The notes: generated by a model from the sequence alone, not told the origin. Positions 1 to 9,626 are shown, counted from the stretch's first letter. The stretch is 64,000 nucleotides of DNA from Rhizobium aethiopicum (GCF_900094625.1 NZ_FMAJ01000018.1:1-64000); one strand, 5' to 3'. Translations and numbers: made by a program.

Positions 1-314
1 CGACGAGAACTTCACACCTGTCTTCCAGGAAACAAAGCCGAAACTCCATCTCCGAAAACCAGTGTAACTTCTCTTGATAAACGTGACCGCCAAAGTCTCT
101 TTCAAAGGATCCAATCTCTCAGATCCCGCAAGCTCCGCCGCCCACGTTTCTCTTTCTTCCAATCTTCAATTGTCAAATAACCGACGACACATGCCGTCAC
201 CAAAACCCGCTCCAAACCTAAGCCCGAAGCAACAAACCAGCATCAGCCAATCCGCTTGAGTTTCTTAAGAGCGAGAGACTTCGTCGCCAGCAGCGCCGCC
301 GCCCTCGTTCAGTG
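1..314 (-). promoter_or_regulatory. Leader region of an rRNA operon transcribed leftward; 16S gene lies beyond the left edge
   Basis: Read on the minus strand, this stretch has no convincing protein-coding frame. It resembles rhizobial 16S rRNA leaders as I remember them: a segment with TTGACAATTGAAGATT followed by GAAAGAGAAACG, then GC-rich and AT-rich blocks leading off the left end. A strong promoter lies just upstream at 321-350. A weak boxA-like sequence, CGCTCTTAAGAAA on the minus strand, lies at 261-273. The 16S gene itself is not in the window, so the operon assignment is inferred from leader resemblance and promoter strength. Confidence 0.7.
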
Positions 315-320
315 AGTGGG

Positions 321-350
321 CTTATAGAACCAACCCCTTTTCCAAGTCAA
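321..350 (-). promoter_or_regulatory. Strong sigma70-type promoter of the rRNA operon
   Basis: On the minus strand TTGACT (345-350) and TATAAG (321-326) are separated by 18 bp. The -10 is followed by a GC-containing discriminator (CCCACTC), which is typical of growth-rate-controlled rRNA promoters. The DNA upstream of the -35 (about 355-385) is rich in A and T runs and could be an UP element. Transcription would start near 314 and run leftward into the rRNA leader. Confidence 0.7.
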
Positions 351-607
351 CACACCAAACAAAAGTTTTTTGACATTTTTGTAACGGGTTGAAACAGAAG
401 GGCTTTTAGCTCCAATCTCCAGAAACGAGCAAATCCACCGTCCGATCGGGCGGTTTTGAGATTCGTTTTTGCCGAATCCTCAAGGAAAGGCTTCGGCAGG
501 GGAGACAAGACCTATATGGGGACCCTGACGCGAAATTCCAGGGTGCTTGCCTATAAAGCGTCACCCTCGGTAATTTGGCAGCGGTAAACAACCCGGCGGA
601 GTGAAGA
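351..607. other. Divergent intergenic region between the rRNA promoter and the cyclodeaminase-family gene
   Basis: The first part holds the AT-rich DNA upstream of the rRNA promoter. The remainder, up to the ATG at 608, has no reading frame I would call and no clear sigma70 promoter for the rightward gene. A GGCGGAGTGAAGA stretch immediately before the ATG supplies a plausible ribosome binding site. Confidence 0.5.
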
Positions 608-1555
608 ATGCTTGTCCTCGATGAAGAACGAACGCGCGCGGCCCTGCCCTGGCCGGAACTGATCGAGGCGATCGCCCGGATGTTCCAGAGCGACTGCGTG
701 ATGCCGGTGCGCCATCACCATGACATGGCTGTACCGAACGAGGAGAACGCGACATTGCTGGTGATGCCCGCTTGGGTTCCGGGGCGTTATGCCGGGGTGA
801 AGACCGTCTCGGTCTTTCCCGGCAATATGCGGCGGGGACTGCCGACGATCTTCGGGACCTATCTTCTTTCCTCCGGCACCACCGGCGAGATGCTGGCGGT
901 CATCGACGGCGGCGAGCTCACTGCACGGCGCACGGCGGCCGCATCGGCGCTGGCAGCCCGTTATCTTGCCCGCTCCGACGCACAGGAGATGCTCGTCTGC
1001 GGAACCGGCCGGCTGTCGCTCAATCTTATGCTCGCTCACGGCACGACCCGACCGCTCAGGAAATTCCGGGTCTGGGGCCGAAACGGACAGGCTGCCGAGA
1101 AGATCGCAGCCGAAGCACGGGCGCTCGGCCTGGATGCCGAGGCGGTTGCGAACGCCGAGGCCGCGGCGCGAACGGCCGATATCATCTCCTGCGCGACGCT
1201 TTCCAGCGAGCCGCTGATATCAGGCGAATGGCTGAAACCAGGCGCCCATCTCGATCTTGTCGGCGCCTTCAAGCCGGGCATGCGCGAAAGCGACGACGAG
1301 GCCATCCGTCGCGCCAGCGTCTATGTCGATACCCGTGCCGGCGCGATCAGCGAGGCAGGCGACATCGTCCAGCCGCTGAAAAGCGGCGTGCTCAAGGAGA
1401 TCGATATCAAAGCCGAGCTTGCGGAACTCGTAAGCGGCGCCCACGGCGGGCGCAGCGATGACGCCGAGATCACGCTGTTCAAATCCGTTGGCGCGGCGCT
1501 GGAAGATCTCGCCGGGGCGATTCTCGCCTATGAAACGGTGACGGGCCGACAGTGA
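608..1555 (+). CDS. Ornithine cyclodeaminase / mu-crystallin family protein
   Basis: This 315-aa protein belongs to the NAD(P)-dependent ornithine cyclodeaminase / mu-crystallin / delta1-pyrroline-2-carboxylate reductase family. It shows the family's TARRTAAASALA segment, a dinucleotide-binding stretch (CGTGRLSLN), the late LKPGAHLDLVGAF motif and the C-terminal TLFKSVGAALEDLA signature. Length is normal for the family. Substrate cannot be fixed from sequence: ornithine deamination, pyrroline-2-carboxylate reduction or a related imine/ketimine reduction are all possible. GRLSL replaces the more usual GxQAR-like glycine-rich loop. The gene overlaps the start of hrpB by four bases (GTGA), suggesting co-transcription. 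Confidence 0.85.
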   Translation: MLVLDEERTRAALPWPELIEAIARMFQSDCVMPVRHHHDMAVPNEENATLLVMPAWVPGRYAGVKTVSVFPGNMRRGLPTIFGTYLLSSGTTGEMLAVIDGGELTARRTAAASALAARYLARSDAQEMLVCGTGRLSLNLMLAHGTTRPLRKFRVWGRNGQAAEKIAAEARALGLDAEAVANAEAAARTADIISCATLSSEPLISGEWLKPGAHLDLVGAFKPGMRESDDEAIRRASVYVDTRAGAISEAGDIVQPLKSGVLKEIDIKAELAELVSGAHGGRSDDAEITLFKSVGAALEDLAGAILAYETVTGRQ

Positions 1556-4017
1556 CAAGCCGTAGGTCCCTGCCGGAACTTCCGGTTTCGCATGTCCTGC
1601 CGGCCATCGGCGTCGCCTTGGCCGAGCAGAAACGCGCGGTGCTTTCCGCGCCGCCGGGAGCCGGCAAGACGACACTTGTGCCGCTTTACCTGCTTGAGCA
1701 AGCCTGGCGCGGCGACGGCAAGATCATCCTGCTGGAGCCGCGGCGGCTGGCGGCGCGGGCGGCGGCAAGCCGGCTGGCGTCGCTGCTCGGAGAACAGGTC
1801 GGTGGCACGGTCGGCTACCGCATGCGCCTCGACAACAGGATTTCGGCAGCAACCCGGATCGAGGTGGTGACGGAAGGGGTTTTTGCCCGAATGGTCCTCG
1901 ACGATCCGGAGCTCGCCGGAATCTCGGTCGTGATCTTCGACGAATTCCACGAGCGTTCGCTCGACGCCGATTTCGGGCTGGCGCTGGCGCTCGACGTGCA
2001 ATCGGCGCTGCGCGAGGATCTACGTATCCTCGTCATGTCGGCTACGCTCGACGTCGAACGTGTGGCCGCCCTGCTTAAGTATCCGCCTGTCATCGAAAGC
2101 CTGGGGCGCAGCTTTCCCATCGATATCCGTTACCAGGACCGGCCGGGCGGCGAGCGCATCGAAGATGTTGTAACGCGCGCGATTATGGAGGCGCATGCCA
2201 ACGAAACCGGCTCAATCCTCGTCTTCCTGCCCGGCCAGGCGGAAATCACCCGGACGGCGGAGCGGCTGCAGGGACGATTCGGACCCGAAACGCTGATTGC
2301 GCCGCTTTACGGCAACCTCGGGCAGAAGGATCAGGATGCCGCAATCCGACCGGCACCCACCGGCATGCGCAAGATCGTACTCGCGACATCGATTGCGGAG
2401 ACGTCGATCACCATCGACGGCGTGAGGATCGTGATCGACAGCGGATTGCAGCGCCTGCCGGTGTTCGAGGCATCGACCGGCATCACGCGGCTCGAGACGG
2501 TGCGCGCGTCGCGGGCTTCAGCCGATCAGCGGGCTGGCCGCGCCGGGCGAACGGAACCTGGTATTGCTCTCAGGCTGTGGCACCAGGGACAGACGGCGGC
2601 ACTGCCGGCCTTCACGCCGCCGCAGATCCTGTCCAGCGATCTTTCCGGGCTGGTGCTCGATCTCGCCCACTGGGGCGTCCAGGATCCCAGCTCCCTGGCC
2701 TTTGTCGATCAGCCGCCGGAAACGACGCTCAAGGAAGCGCGGATGCTGCTTGGTCAGCTCGGCGCGCTCGACAAGGATGGTGCGCTGACGGCGCGCGGCA
2801 AGGTGATGCGCGATCTCGCCCTGCCGCCACGGCTTGCCGCGATGGTCGTCTCGGCGGGCGAATCCGGGCATGCACGCGATGCGGCATCGATCGCCGTGCT
2901 CCTGACCGAACAGGGGCTTGGCGGAACGAACCTCGACATCGAGGAGCGGCTGAGACGCTTCAAGGCGGAGCGCGGCGAAAGAGCCGACGCGGCACGGCGG
3001 CTGGCGGCGCGGCTAGCGAGCGGGCTGGACAGAGCTGCCGCAACGGCGCCGGCGCTTGCGGGCCAGCTTCTGCTGCACGCTTTCCCGGATCGGATCGCGC
3101 TTCAGCGGGGCGGGCGAGGCCGATTCTTGTTGGCCAACGGGCGGGGAGCCGAGCTGTCGGACACCGAGAGGCTCGCCGGCAGCCAGATGCTCGTGATCGC
3201 CGATCTCACCGGCCGCGCGGCGCAGGCGCGGATCCTGGCGGCAGTCGAAGTGACGCGCGGCGATATCGAAGCCGAATTGCCCGGCGAAATCAGAACCGAC
3301 GACCAGATATTCTTCGACCGGCAGAGCCGGCAGGTGCGGGCGCGGCGGGCAACCCGGCTCGGCGCAATCGTCTTCGACGAGACGCCCCTGCCGCGCCCCT
3401 CCGGGGCGGCCGTCACCCGGGCGCTAATGGAAGGCGTGCGCGAAATCGGGCTAGATCAACTTGCCTTTTCGAAGGAGGCCATCCAGCTGCGTGAGCGGAT
3501 CGGGTTCCTTCACAGAACGATCGGCGACCCCTGGCCAGACGTCAGCGATGCGGCTTTGCTTTCCCGACTAGAGGAATGGTTCGCGCCTTTTCAGGACGGT
3601 GCCCGAAGCCTCTCGGAGGTTTCCGCGGCCGGGCTTTCGAATGGGCTGATGTCGCTGGTGCCCTATGAGCTGCAGCGCGAGCTTAGCCGGCTTGCCCCGA
3701 CGCATTTCGAGGCACCGACCGGCCAAAGACATCCGATCCAATATGAGGGCGAGGAGCCGGCGCTGACGATCCGCGTGCAGGAACTGTTCGGGTTGAAGCA
3801 ACATCCGGCGATCGCCGGAGGCCGCCTGCCGCTGCTTTTGGAGCTGACGTCGCCGGCGCATCGCCCCATCCAGACGACACGCGACCTGCCGGGGTTCTGG
3901 GCCGGCTCCTGGAAGGACGTACGCGCCGAGATGCGCGGGCGCTATCCCCGCCATCCCTGGCCGGAGCGGCCGGAAGAGGCGCTGCCGACGACACGGGCAA
4001 AACCACGTGGTACATGA
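1552..4017 (+). CDS. hrpB: ATP-dependent helicase HrpB (DEAH-type RNA helicase)
   Basis: An 821-aa superfamily 2 helicase. Walker A is PPGAGKTT near residues 34-41, the DExH box is DEFHERS at 130-136, followed by MSATLD (motif III). Motif V/VI regions (TSIAETSITIDGV and QRAGRAGR) lie near residues 285-335. The C-terminal half has the HrpB-specific domain. HrpB resembles bacterial HrpA and eukaryotic DEAH RNA helicases, but its physiological RNA target is not established. The start is GTG at 1552, overlapping the stop of the upstream gene; its first residues match the family well. Confidence 0.93.
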   Translation: MTSRRSLPELPVSHVLPAIGVALAEQKRAVLSAPPGAGKTTLVPLYLLEQAWRGDGKIILLEPRRLAARAAASRLASLLGEQVGGTVGYRMRLDNRISAATRIEVVTEGVFARMVLDDPELAGISVVIFDEFHERSLDADFGLALALDVQSALREDLRILVMSATLDVERVAALLKYPPVIESLGRSFPIDIRYQDRPGGERIEDVVTRAIMEAHANETGSILVFLPGQAEITRTAERLQGRFGPETLIAPLYGNLGQKDQDAAIRPAPTGMRKIVLATSIAETSITIDGVRIVIDSGLQRLPVFEASTGITRLETVRASRASADQRAGRAGRTEPGIALRLWHQGQTAALPAFTPPQILSSDLSGLVLDLAHWGVQDPSSLAFVDQPPETTLKEARMLLGQLGALDKDGALTARGKVMRDLALPPRLAAMVVSAGESGHARDAASIAVLLTEQGLGGTNLDIEERLRRFKAERGERADAARRLAARLASGLDRAAATAPALAGQLLLHAFPDRIALQRGGRGRFLLANGRGAELSDTERLAGSQMLVIADLTGRAAQARILAAVEVTRGDIEAELPGEIRTDDQIFFDRQSRQVRARRATRLGAIVFDETPLPRPSGAAVTRALMEGVREIGLDQLAFSKEAIQLRERIGFLHRTIGDPWPDVSDAALLSRLEEWFAPFQDGARSLSEVSAAGLSNGLMSLVPYELQRELSRLAPTHFEAPTGQRHPIQYEGEEPALTIRVQELFGLKQHPAIAGGRLPLLLELTSPAHRPIQTTRDLPGFWAGSWKDVRAEMRGRYPRHPWPERPEEALPTTRAKPRGT

Positions 4018-4038
4018 GAGCCATCAAGGAGCCCCGGC

Positions 4039-5367
4039 ATGATCGAAAAGCCCGGCATGATCGACAAGACGGAAAGCCATACGCTGGAAGACCGGCACAG
4101 CAGCCGCAGACTGCGCCTGCAGACGCTGGTGCGGCTGCGCTGGCTTGCCGTCGGCGGTCAGGCAGCAACGGTGTTCATCGTGGCCTTCTGGCTGAAATTT
4201 CCCTTGCCGCTGATCGCCAGCGCTTCGCTGATCGCCGCTCTTGCCTGGGTCAATTTTTATCTGACGATCCGCTATCCCTCGACGCATCGGCTGGGGCCGC
4301 CTGCCGCCTTCGCGCTGCTCGGCTTCGATCTGCTGCAACTCTGCGCGCTGCTCTTCATCACCGGCGGTCTTGCCAATCCTTTCGCCGCACTTGTCTGCGT
4401 GCCCGTCATCATCTCTTTTGCCTCGCAGCCGGTCCGCTACAGCACCGCACTGATCGGCTTTGCGATGGTCTGCGTGACGGTGCTTGCCTTTTCGCCCTTT
4501 CCGCTGCCCTGGTTCGACGGGGTTGAGATCAATGTCCACAATGTCATGCAGTTCGGCGTCTGGTGCTCGATCGCCTCGACGATGGCGTTTGCCGCATTTT
4601 ACGCCTATCGCGTCTCGATGGAGGCGAGCCAGCTTGCCGACGCGCTGGCTGCAACCGAACTGGTGCTGCAGCGGGAAAAGCATCTTTCGCAGCTCGACGG
4701 CTTGGCTGCGGCCGCTGCCCATGAGCTCGGCACGCCGCTTGCCACGATCAGCGTCGTCGCCAAGGAAATGGAGCGCGAGCTCAAGGACGATGATCGCTTC
4801 CGCGAAGATGTCATGCTGCTGCGCAGCCAGAGCGAGCGCTGTCGTGACATTCTGCGGCGGCTGACGACGCTCTCTTCCGAAGGCGAGGCGCATATGCGCC
4901 GGTTGCCGCTTTCCTCGATGATCGAAGAGGTCGTCGCACCGCACCGGGAATTCGGCATCGCGCTCGAGCTGATCGAAAAGAGCCCGCGCAAGGGCGAGCC
5001 TGTCACCGACCGGAATGCTGGCATCATGTACGGGCTCGGCAATCTCATCGAAAATGCCGTCGACTATGCCAGAGAGAAGGTGACCGTCACGGTCGAGCAC
5101 GATCACGACAAAGTGCTGATCGTCATCGAGGACGACGGGAACGGTTATTCGCCTGACATACTGACGCGAATTGGCGAGCCCTATGTCACCAAGAGGCAGA
5201 AGGAAGATACGGCCGGCGGCCTCGGGCTCGGGCTTTTCATCGCCAAGACGCTGCTGGAGCGCTCGGGCGCATCGCTGATTTTCGAGAACCGGGAGCCGGA
5301 AAGAGCCGGCGCACGCATCCGCATCGAATGGCCGCGGATGCTGATCGACGCAAATTCGACAAAATGA
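4039..5367 (+). CDS. actS: Redox-sensing histidine kinase ActS (RegB/PrrB family)
   Basis: A 442-aa membrane sensor kinase. Six hydrophobic segments occupy about residues 40-190 and include the conserved quinone-sensing motif GGLANPF at 109-115. The H-box AAHELGTPLA carries the phosphoacceptor His228. Cys268 in SERCRDIL corresponds to the redox-active cysteine of RegB. An HATPase domain with NLIENAVDYA and GGLGLGLFIAK ends the protein. RegB/ActS kinases report the respiratory/quinone redox state, and in rhizobia ActSR affects acid tolerance, nitrogen fixation and carbon fixation genes. Its partner ActR follows about 70 bp downstream. Confidence 0.93.
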   Translation: MIEKPGMIDKTESHTLEDRHSSRRLRLQTLVRLRWLAVGGQAATVFIVAFWLKFPLPLIASASLIAALAWVNFYLTIRYPSTHRLGPPAAFALLGFDLLQLCALLFITGGLANPFAALVCVPVIISFASQPVRYSTALIGFAMVCVTVLAFSPFPLPWFDGVEINVHNVMQFGVWCSIASTMAFAAFYAYRVSMEASQLADALAATELVLQREKHLSQLDGLAAAAAHELGTPLATISVVAKEMERELKDDDRFREDVMLLRSQSERCRDILRRLTTLSSEGEAHMRRLPLSSMIEEVVAPHREFGIALELIEKSPRKGEPVTDRNAGIMYGLGNLIENAVDYAREKVTVTVEHDHDKVLIVIEDDGNGYSPDILTRIGEPYVTKRQKEDTAGGLGLGLFIAKTLLERSGASLIFENREPERAGARIRIEWPRMLIDANSTK

Positions 5368-5437
5368 GTTTATGGGCATAAGTAGAACGAAAAACGGTTG
5401 GCCAAGATCGCGCGTTCAACCGGCAGGACCCGAGACG

Positions 5438-6016
5438 ATGACAGAACAGAATCATGGAAATTTCGCCGCGTCGGATGAAGACCATATCGGGCCCGACGCC
5501 AGCTTGCTGATCGTCGACGACGACGGGCCGTTCCTGCGCCGTCTCGCACGGGCGATGGAGACGCGCGGCTTCCACGTGGAGACGGCCGAATCGGTGGCGG
5601 AGGGTGTTGCGAAGTCAAAAGGGAGACCGCCGAAATATGCTGTGGTCGACCTTCGCCTCGGCGACGGCAATGGGCTCGACGTCATCGAAGCTATCCGCCA
5701 GCGGCGCGACGACACGCGGATCATCGTGCTGACCGGCTACGGCAATATCGCCACGGCGGTGACGGCCGTTAAACTCGGAGCCGTCGATTATCTCGCCAAG
5801 CCCGCCGATGCCGACGACGTCTTTTCAGCCCTGACGCAACGGCCGGGTGAAAAAGCCGAGCTTCCCGAGAACCCCATGTCGGCCGATCGGGTGCGCTGGG
5901 AACACATCCAGCGGGTCTATGAAATGTGCGAGCGTAATGTGTCGGAAACGGCGCGCCGGCTCAACATGCACCGGCGTACGCTGCAGCGCATTCTTGCCAA
6001 ACGCGCGCCGAAATAG
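5438..6016 (+). CDS. actR: Response regulator ActR (RegA/PrrA family)
   Basis: A 192-aa two-domain regulator. The receiver has the acidic pocket VDDD (26-29), phosphoacceptor Asp71 in VVDLRLGDG, and the LAKPAD lysine. The C-terminal Fis-type helix-turn-helix, NVSETARRLNMHRRTLQRIL, is almost invariant in the RegA family. I chose the ATG at 5438 (MTEQNHGN); a longer in-frame start at 5372 would add 22 residues not typical of the family. It is the cognate output of the upstream kinase ActS. Confidence 0.93.
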   Translation: MTEQNHGNFAASDEDHIGPDASLLIVDDDGPFLRRLARAMETRGFHVETAESVAEGVAKSKGRPPKYAVVDLRLGDGNGLDVIEAIRQRRDDTRIIVLTGYGNIATAVTAVKLGAVDYLAKPADADDVFSALTQRPGEKAELPENPMSADRVRWEHIQRVYEMCERNVSETARRLNMHRRTLQRILAKRAPK

Positions 6017-6028
6017 ACCAAACGTCCG

Positions 6029-6523
6029 TCACACATCATCGACGGTGAACGGTTTTCCGTTTGCCCATTCGGCCATCATCAGCCTCTGCGCGGCGGCGCG
6101 CGAGAAACTGAGCGTGACTGATTTGCGCGTGGCAGGCGCCATGCGATGCTCCGGCGCCTCGCGGATCATATGGGCGCCATAGCCGTCCGAGAGGAAGAGC
6201 CCGCATTCCTCGGGAAAGATGTCGAGCGGCACATCCTGATGAGTCGCAAAGAACAAGCGGTCGCAGTGCAGCCTGTATTCCGGCCATTTGCGATCCACCC
6301 GGAAATCCTCGATCGACGTCTTGATTTCGATAATCCAGACTTCGCCCTTTTCCGAGAGCGTGATCAGATCGGCCCGGCGGCCGCTGGCGAGCGGCAGTTC
6401 GGGCAGCACGGCATGGCGCATTTCATGCAGCAATATCTGCGTCCCGCGCCGCACCATCATGGCCCTGTCCGATTGCCGGCCGTCGATTAACGGATTGTTA
6501 TTGTAAACGCTCAAAATCGTCAT
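6029..6523 (-). CDS. mmcB: MmcB family DNA repair protein, PD-(D/E)XK nuclease-like
   Basis: A 164-aa protein matching the alphaproteobacterial MmcB family (formerly DUF1052), an SOS/mitomycin C-resistance factor first described in Caulobacter. The nuclease-like core is visible as Asp52 in RRADLITL and the E-x-K motif IIEIKTS (Glu66, Lys68). It lies tail to tail with actR, with only 12 bp between stops, and is transcribed divergently from the L,D-transpeptidase gene. An internal ATG could shorten the N-terminus by about 20 residues. Confidence 0.8.
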   Translation of the reverse strand: MTILSVYNNNPLIDGRQSDRAMMVRRGTQILLHEMRHAVLPELPLASGRRADLITLSEKGEVWIIEIKTSIEDFRVDRKWPEYRLHCDRLFFATHQDVPLDIFPEECGLFLSDGYGAHMIREAPEHRMAPATRKSVTLSFSRAAAQRLMMAEWANGKPFTVDDV

Positions 6524-6700
6524 GGATAACCGTCGCAGACCCAGGCGTGTTGTTGCAAAAAAACCATGCGCTTTTAATTTGCGCGACAGACGGATTCCTC
6601 GCGCTGCAGCGGTCTTGCAAAGCGCAAGTTAATCGAAAATAAACCATAATCAACGATGGTCGAAAGACCTTCTCCTTGCCCAAAACTTCAAGAGTCATTC

Positions 6701-7384
6701 ATGCGCATCCGCAATGCATTCCCTGTATTTGGCCTGCTGACGACGCTCGCTCTGGCCGGTTGCTCCACGACCTCAGACAGCGCCTCCGCCGACACCAAGG
6801 GCGCGGGCCCGACAGTCCAGACGGCCCAGATCTTCAATGACGCCTATGGCCTGACGAAGGATGCCGGATACTCCCTGCCGGCGATCCCGATCGACAGGGT
6901 CAAGCCGCAATTCCGCCGCCAGGTCGTCAGCTACGAGACCACCGAGCGGCCCGGAACGATCGTCGTCAACACGCGCGAGCGCTTCCTCTACTACATCCTG
7001 CCGAACGGCAAAGCGATGCGTTACGGCATCGGCGTGGGCAAACAGGGTTTCGCATGGGCCGGTACCGCCTACGTCGCCTGGAAACAGGAATGGCCGACCT
7101 GGCACCCGCCGAAGGAAATGGCCGTTCGCCGGCCCGACGTCGCCAAATATGTCGAAGACGGCATGGGCCCGGGTCTCAGCAATCCGCTCGGCGCACGCGC
7201 CATGTATCTCTTCAACGAGGACGGCAAGGACACGCTCTTCCGCCTGCATGGCACGCCGGAATGGGCTTCGATCGGCACCGCCGCTTCCTCCGGCTGCATT
7301 CGCCTGATGAACCAGGACGTCATCGACCTGTATAGCCGCGTCCGTCCCGGCAAGGCGACCTCCAAGGTCGTCGTCATTCAGTAA
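6701..7384 (+). CDS. L,D-transpeptidase (YkuD/ErfK family) lipoprotein
   Basis: A 227-aa exported protein. The N-terminus MRIRNAFPVF is followed by a hydrophobic stretch and a lipobox LAGC with Cys21 as the lipidation site. The YkuD domain spans about residues 75-225 and ends in the catalytic motif HGTPEW...SSGCIRL, with nucleophile Cys199. Such enzymes form 3-3 peptidoglycan cross-links or anchor proteins to peptidoglycan; they are abundant in Rhizobiales. I chose the ATG at 6701 because it begins a clean signal peptide; an upstream in-frame start would bury it. A strong hairpin terminator follows. Confidence 0.88.
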   Translation: MRIRNAFPVFGLLTTLALAGCSTTSDSASADTKGAGPTVQTAQIFNDAYGLTKDAGYSLPAIPIDRVKPQFRRQVVSYETTERPGTIVVNTRERFLYYILPNGKAMRYGIGVGKQGFAWAGTAYVAWKQEWPTWHPPKEMAVRRPDVAKYVEDGMGPGLSNPLGARAMYLFNEDGKDTLFRLHGTPEWASIGTAASSGCIRLMNQDVIDLYSRVRPGKATSKVVVIQ

Positions 7385-7408
7385 AACTAGATAGCGAATT
7401 CGGTATAA

Positions 7409-7443
7409 AAAAGGCCGCCGGACTGTCGTCTCGGCGGCCTTTT
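7409..7443. terminator. Bidirectional intrinsic terminator between the L,D-transpeptidase gene and glcB
   Basis: AGGCCGCCG (7412-7420) pairs with CGGCGGCCT (7432-7440) across an 11-nt loop. The stem is flanked by an A run on the left and a T run on the right, so it can stop transcripts arriving from both convergent genes. Confidence 0.85.
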
Positions 7444-7454
7444 CATATTCCCCT

Positions 7455-9626
7455 TTACGCCGGGTGTTTCGCCTTGAGCTCGAGGCGACGGCGATGAAGC
7501 ACCGGTTCGGTGTAACCATTGGGCTGTTCCCTGCCCTTGAGGACGAGATCGAGAGCCGCCTGGAAGGCAATCGAACCGTCGAAATTGCCGGCCATCGGCT
7601 GATAAGCGGGGTCCGACGCGTTCTGCCGGTCGACGACAGAGGCCATGCGCTTCATCGTTTCGACGATCTGAGCTTCGGTGACGACCTTGTGATACAGCCA
7701 ATTCGCCATGTGCTGGGCCGAAATGCGCAATGTCGCGCGATCCTCCATCAGGCCAACATTGTTGATATCAGGCACCTTCGAGCAACCGACACCCTGATCG
7801 ACCCAGCGCACGACATAACCGAGGATACCCTGGGCGTTGTTGTCGAGTTCTCGCTGGATTTCCTCCGGCGTCCAGTTCGGCCGCACCGCAACCGGCACCG
7901 AGAGAATATCTGACAGCTTGGCGCGGGCCCGGTCCTTCAGCCCCTGCTGGACTTTGGCGACGTTGACGCGGTGATAATGGGTGGCGTGCAGGGTCGCCGC
8001 CGTCGGCGACGGCACCCAGGCGGTGTTGGCACCGGATTTCGGATGGGCGATCTTCTGTTCCAGCATCGCGGCCATCAGATCCGGCATCGCCCACATGCCC
8101 TTGCCGATCTGGGCATGGCCGGAGAGGCCGCATTCGAGGCCGATATCGACGTTCCAGTTCTCATAGGCCGAAATCCAGGCCGCCTGGCGCATATCGCCCT
8201 TGCGAATCATTGGTCCGGCTTCCATCGAGGTGTGGATCTCGTCGCCGGTACGGTCGAGGAAGCCGGTATTGATGAAGACGACGCGTTCGCGGGCAGCGCG
8301 GATGCATTCCTTGAGGTTGACCGTCGTGCGGCGCTCCTCATCCATGATGCCCATCTTGATAGTGTTGCGCGTCATGCCGAGCGCATCTTCCACCCTGGAG
8401 AAAATCTCGACGGCGAAGGCAACTTCTTCAGGCCCATGCATCTTCGGCTTGACCACATACATAGAGCCGGTGCGGGAATTTTTCTTCCGGCCGGCAGGAC
8501 CGATATCGTAAAGCGCGATGAGGCCGGTAATGACGGCATCCATGATGCCTTCAGGCACTTCGTTGCCGTCCTTGTCGAGTATCGCCGGATTGGTCATGAG
8601 GTGGCCGACATTGCGCACCAGCATCAGCGAGCGGCGATGCACCTCGAACGAAGCGCCATCCGGGCCGATGTAGTTCAGATCCGGGTTGAGCTTGCGGATG
8701 AAGCGGGTTTCGCCCTTTGCCACCTCTTCCTGAAGATCGCCCGTCATCAGGCCGAGCCAGTTGCGATAGACGACGACCTTGTCCTCGGCATCGACGGCGG
8801 CAATCGAATCCTCGCAGTCCATGATCGTGGTGATCGCGGATTCCAGCCAGACGTCGGAAATATGCGCCGGATCGGACTTGCCGATCGCCGTTGCCGGGTC
8901 GATGACGATGTCGATATGAATGCCGTTGTTCTTCAGGAGAATGTGGCTCGGCGCCGCGGCATCACCGCGATAGCCGGCAAAATGCCGGCCATCGCTGAGC
9001 ATTGCCTGCTCGCCGTCGACCGATCTGATGACAAGCGTTCCGTCCTTGACGGTAAAGCTGCCGACATCCTTCCAGCTGCTGTCCTGCAGCGGCGTCGCCG
9101 TATCGAGGAAATCACGCACCCAGGCGATGACCTTTTCGCCGCGCTTCGGATTGTAACCCTTGCCCTTCTCGGCGCCCTCGCTCTCGGGGATGGCGTCGGT
9201 GCCATAGAGCGCATCATAGAGCGAACCCCAGCGGGCATTGGCGGCGTTCAGAGCGTAGCGGGCATTCATCACCGGAACGACGAGCTGCGGACCGGCGATC
9301 GAGGCGATCTCCGGGTCGACGTTTTCGGTCGAGACCTGGAAATCCGAACCTTCCGGCAGGAGGTAACCGATGCCGCGCAGAAAGGACTGATAGTCGTCCA
9401 TATCCGACGGGGCGCCATGCTGACGGTACCAACCGTCGATCTTCGTCTGCAGTTCGTCGCGTTTCGCCAGCAGCGCCCGGTTGCGCGGGGCGAGATCGTG
9501 GACGATCGCCGAAAAATCGGCAAAGAACCTGTCCGCATCGATCGCCAGGCCCGGCAAAACTTCCTGGGAAAGGAAATCATGAAGGACGGTTTCGATGGCA
9601 AGACCGTGCTTATCAATGCGGCTCAT
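7455..9626 (-). CDS. glcB: Malate synthase G
   Basis: A 723-aa enzyme, the usual length for malate synthase isoform G. It condenses glyoxylate and acetyl-CoA to malate for the glyoxylate bypass or glyoxylate disposal. Family segments include GSMYVVKPKMHGPEE, TVNLKECIRAA and NTGFLDRTGDEIHTSMEAG. I chose the ATG at 9626 (MSRIDKHG), which has an AGGGAG ribosome binding site 7 bases upstream; an earlier in-frame start would add 21 poorly conserved residues. The downstream end converges on the L,D-transpeptidase gene with a shared terminator. Confidence 0.95.
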   Translation of the reverse strand: MSRIDKHGLAIETVLHDFLSQEVLPGLAIDADRFFADFSAIVHDLAPRNRALLAKRDELQTKIDGWYRQHGAPSDMDDYQSFLRGIGYLLPEGSDFQVSTENVDPEIASIAGPQLVVPVMNARYALNAANARWGSLYDALYGTDAIPESEGAEKGKGYNPKRGEKVIAWVRDFLDTATPLQDSSWKDVGSFTVKDGTLVIRSVDGEQAMLSDGRHFAGYRGDAAAPSHILLKNNGIHIDIVIDPATAIGKSDPAHISDVWLESAITTIMDCEDSIAAVDAEDKVVVYRNWLGLMTGDLQEEVAKGETRFIRKLNPDLNYIGPDGASFEVHRRSLMLVRNVGHLMTNPAILDKDGNEVPEGIMDAVITGLIALYDIGPAGRKKNSRTGSMYVVKPKMHGPEEVAFAVEIFSRVEDALGMTRNTIKMGIMDEERRTTVNLKECIRAARERVVFINTGFLDRTGDEIHTSMEAGPMIRKGDMRQAAWISAYENWNVDIGLECGLSGHAQIGKGMWAMPDLMAAMLEQKIAHPKSGANTAWVPSPTAATLHATHYHRVNVAKVQQGLKDRARAKLSDILSVPVAVRPNWTPEEIQRELDNNAQGILGYVVRWVDQGVGCSKVPDINNVGLMEDRATLRISAQHMANWLYHKVVTEAQIVETMKRMASVVDRQNASDPAYQPMAGNFDGSIAFQAALDLVLKGREQPNGYTEPVLHRRRLELKAKHPA

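Noticed and set aside
74..259. A 61-codon open frame near the left end
   Set aside because: It lies in the non-coding rRNA leader, has no ribosome binding site of note and a composition unlike neighbouring genes.
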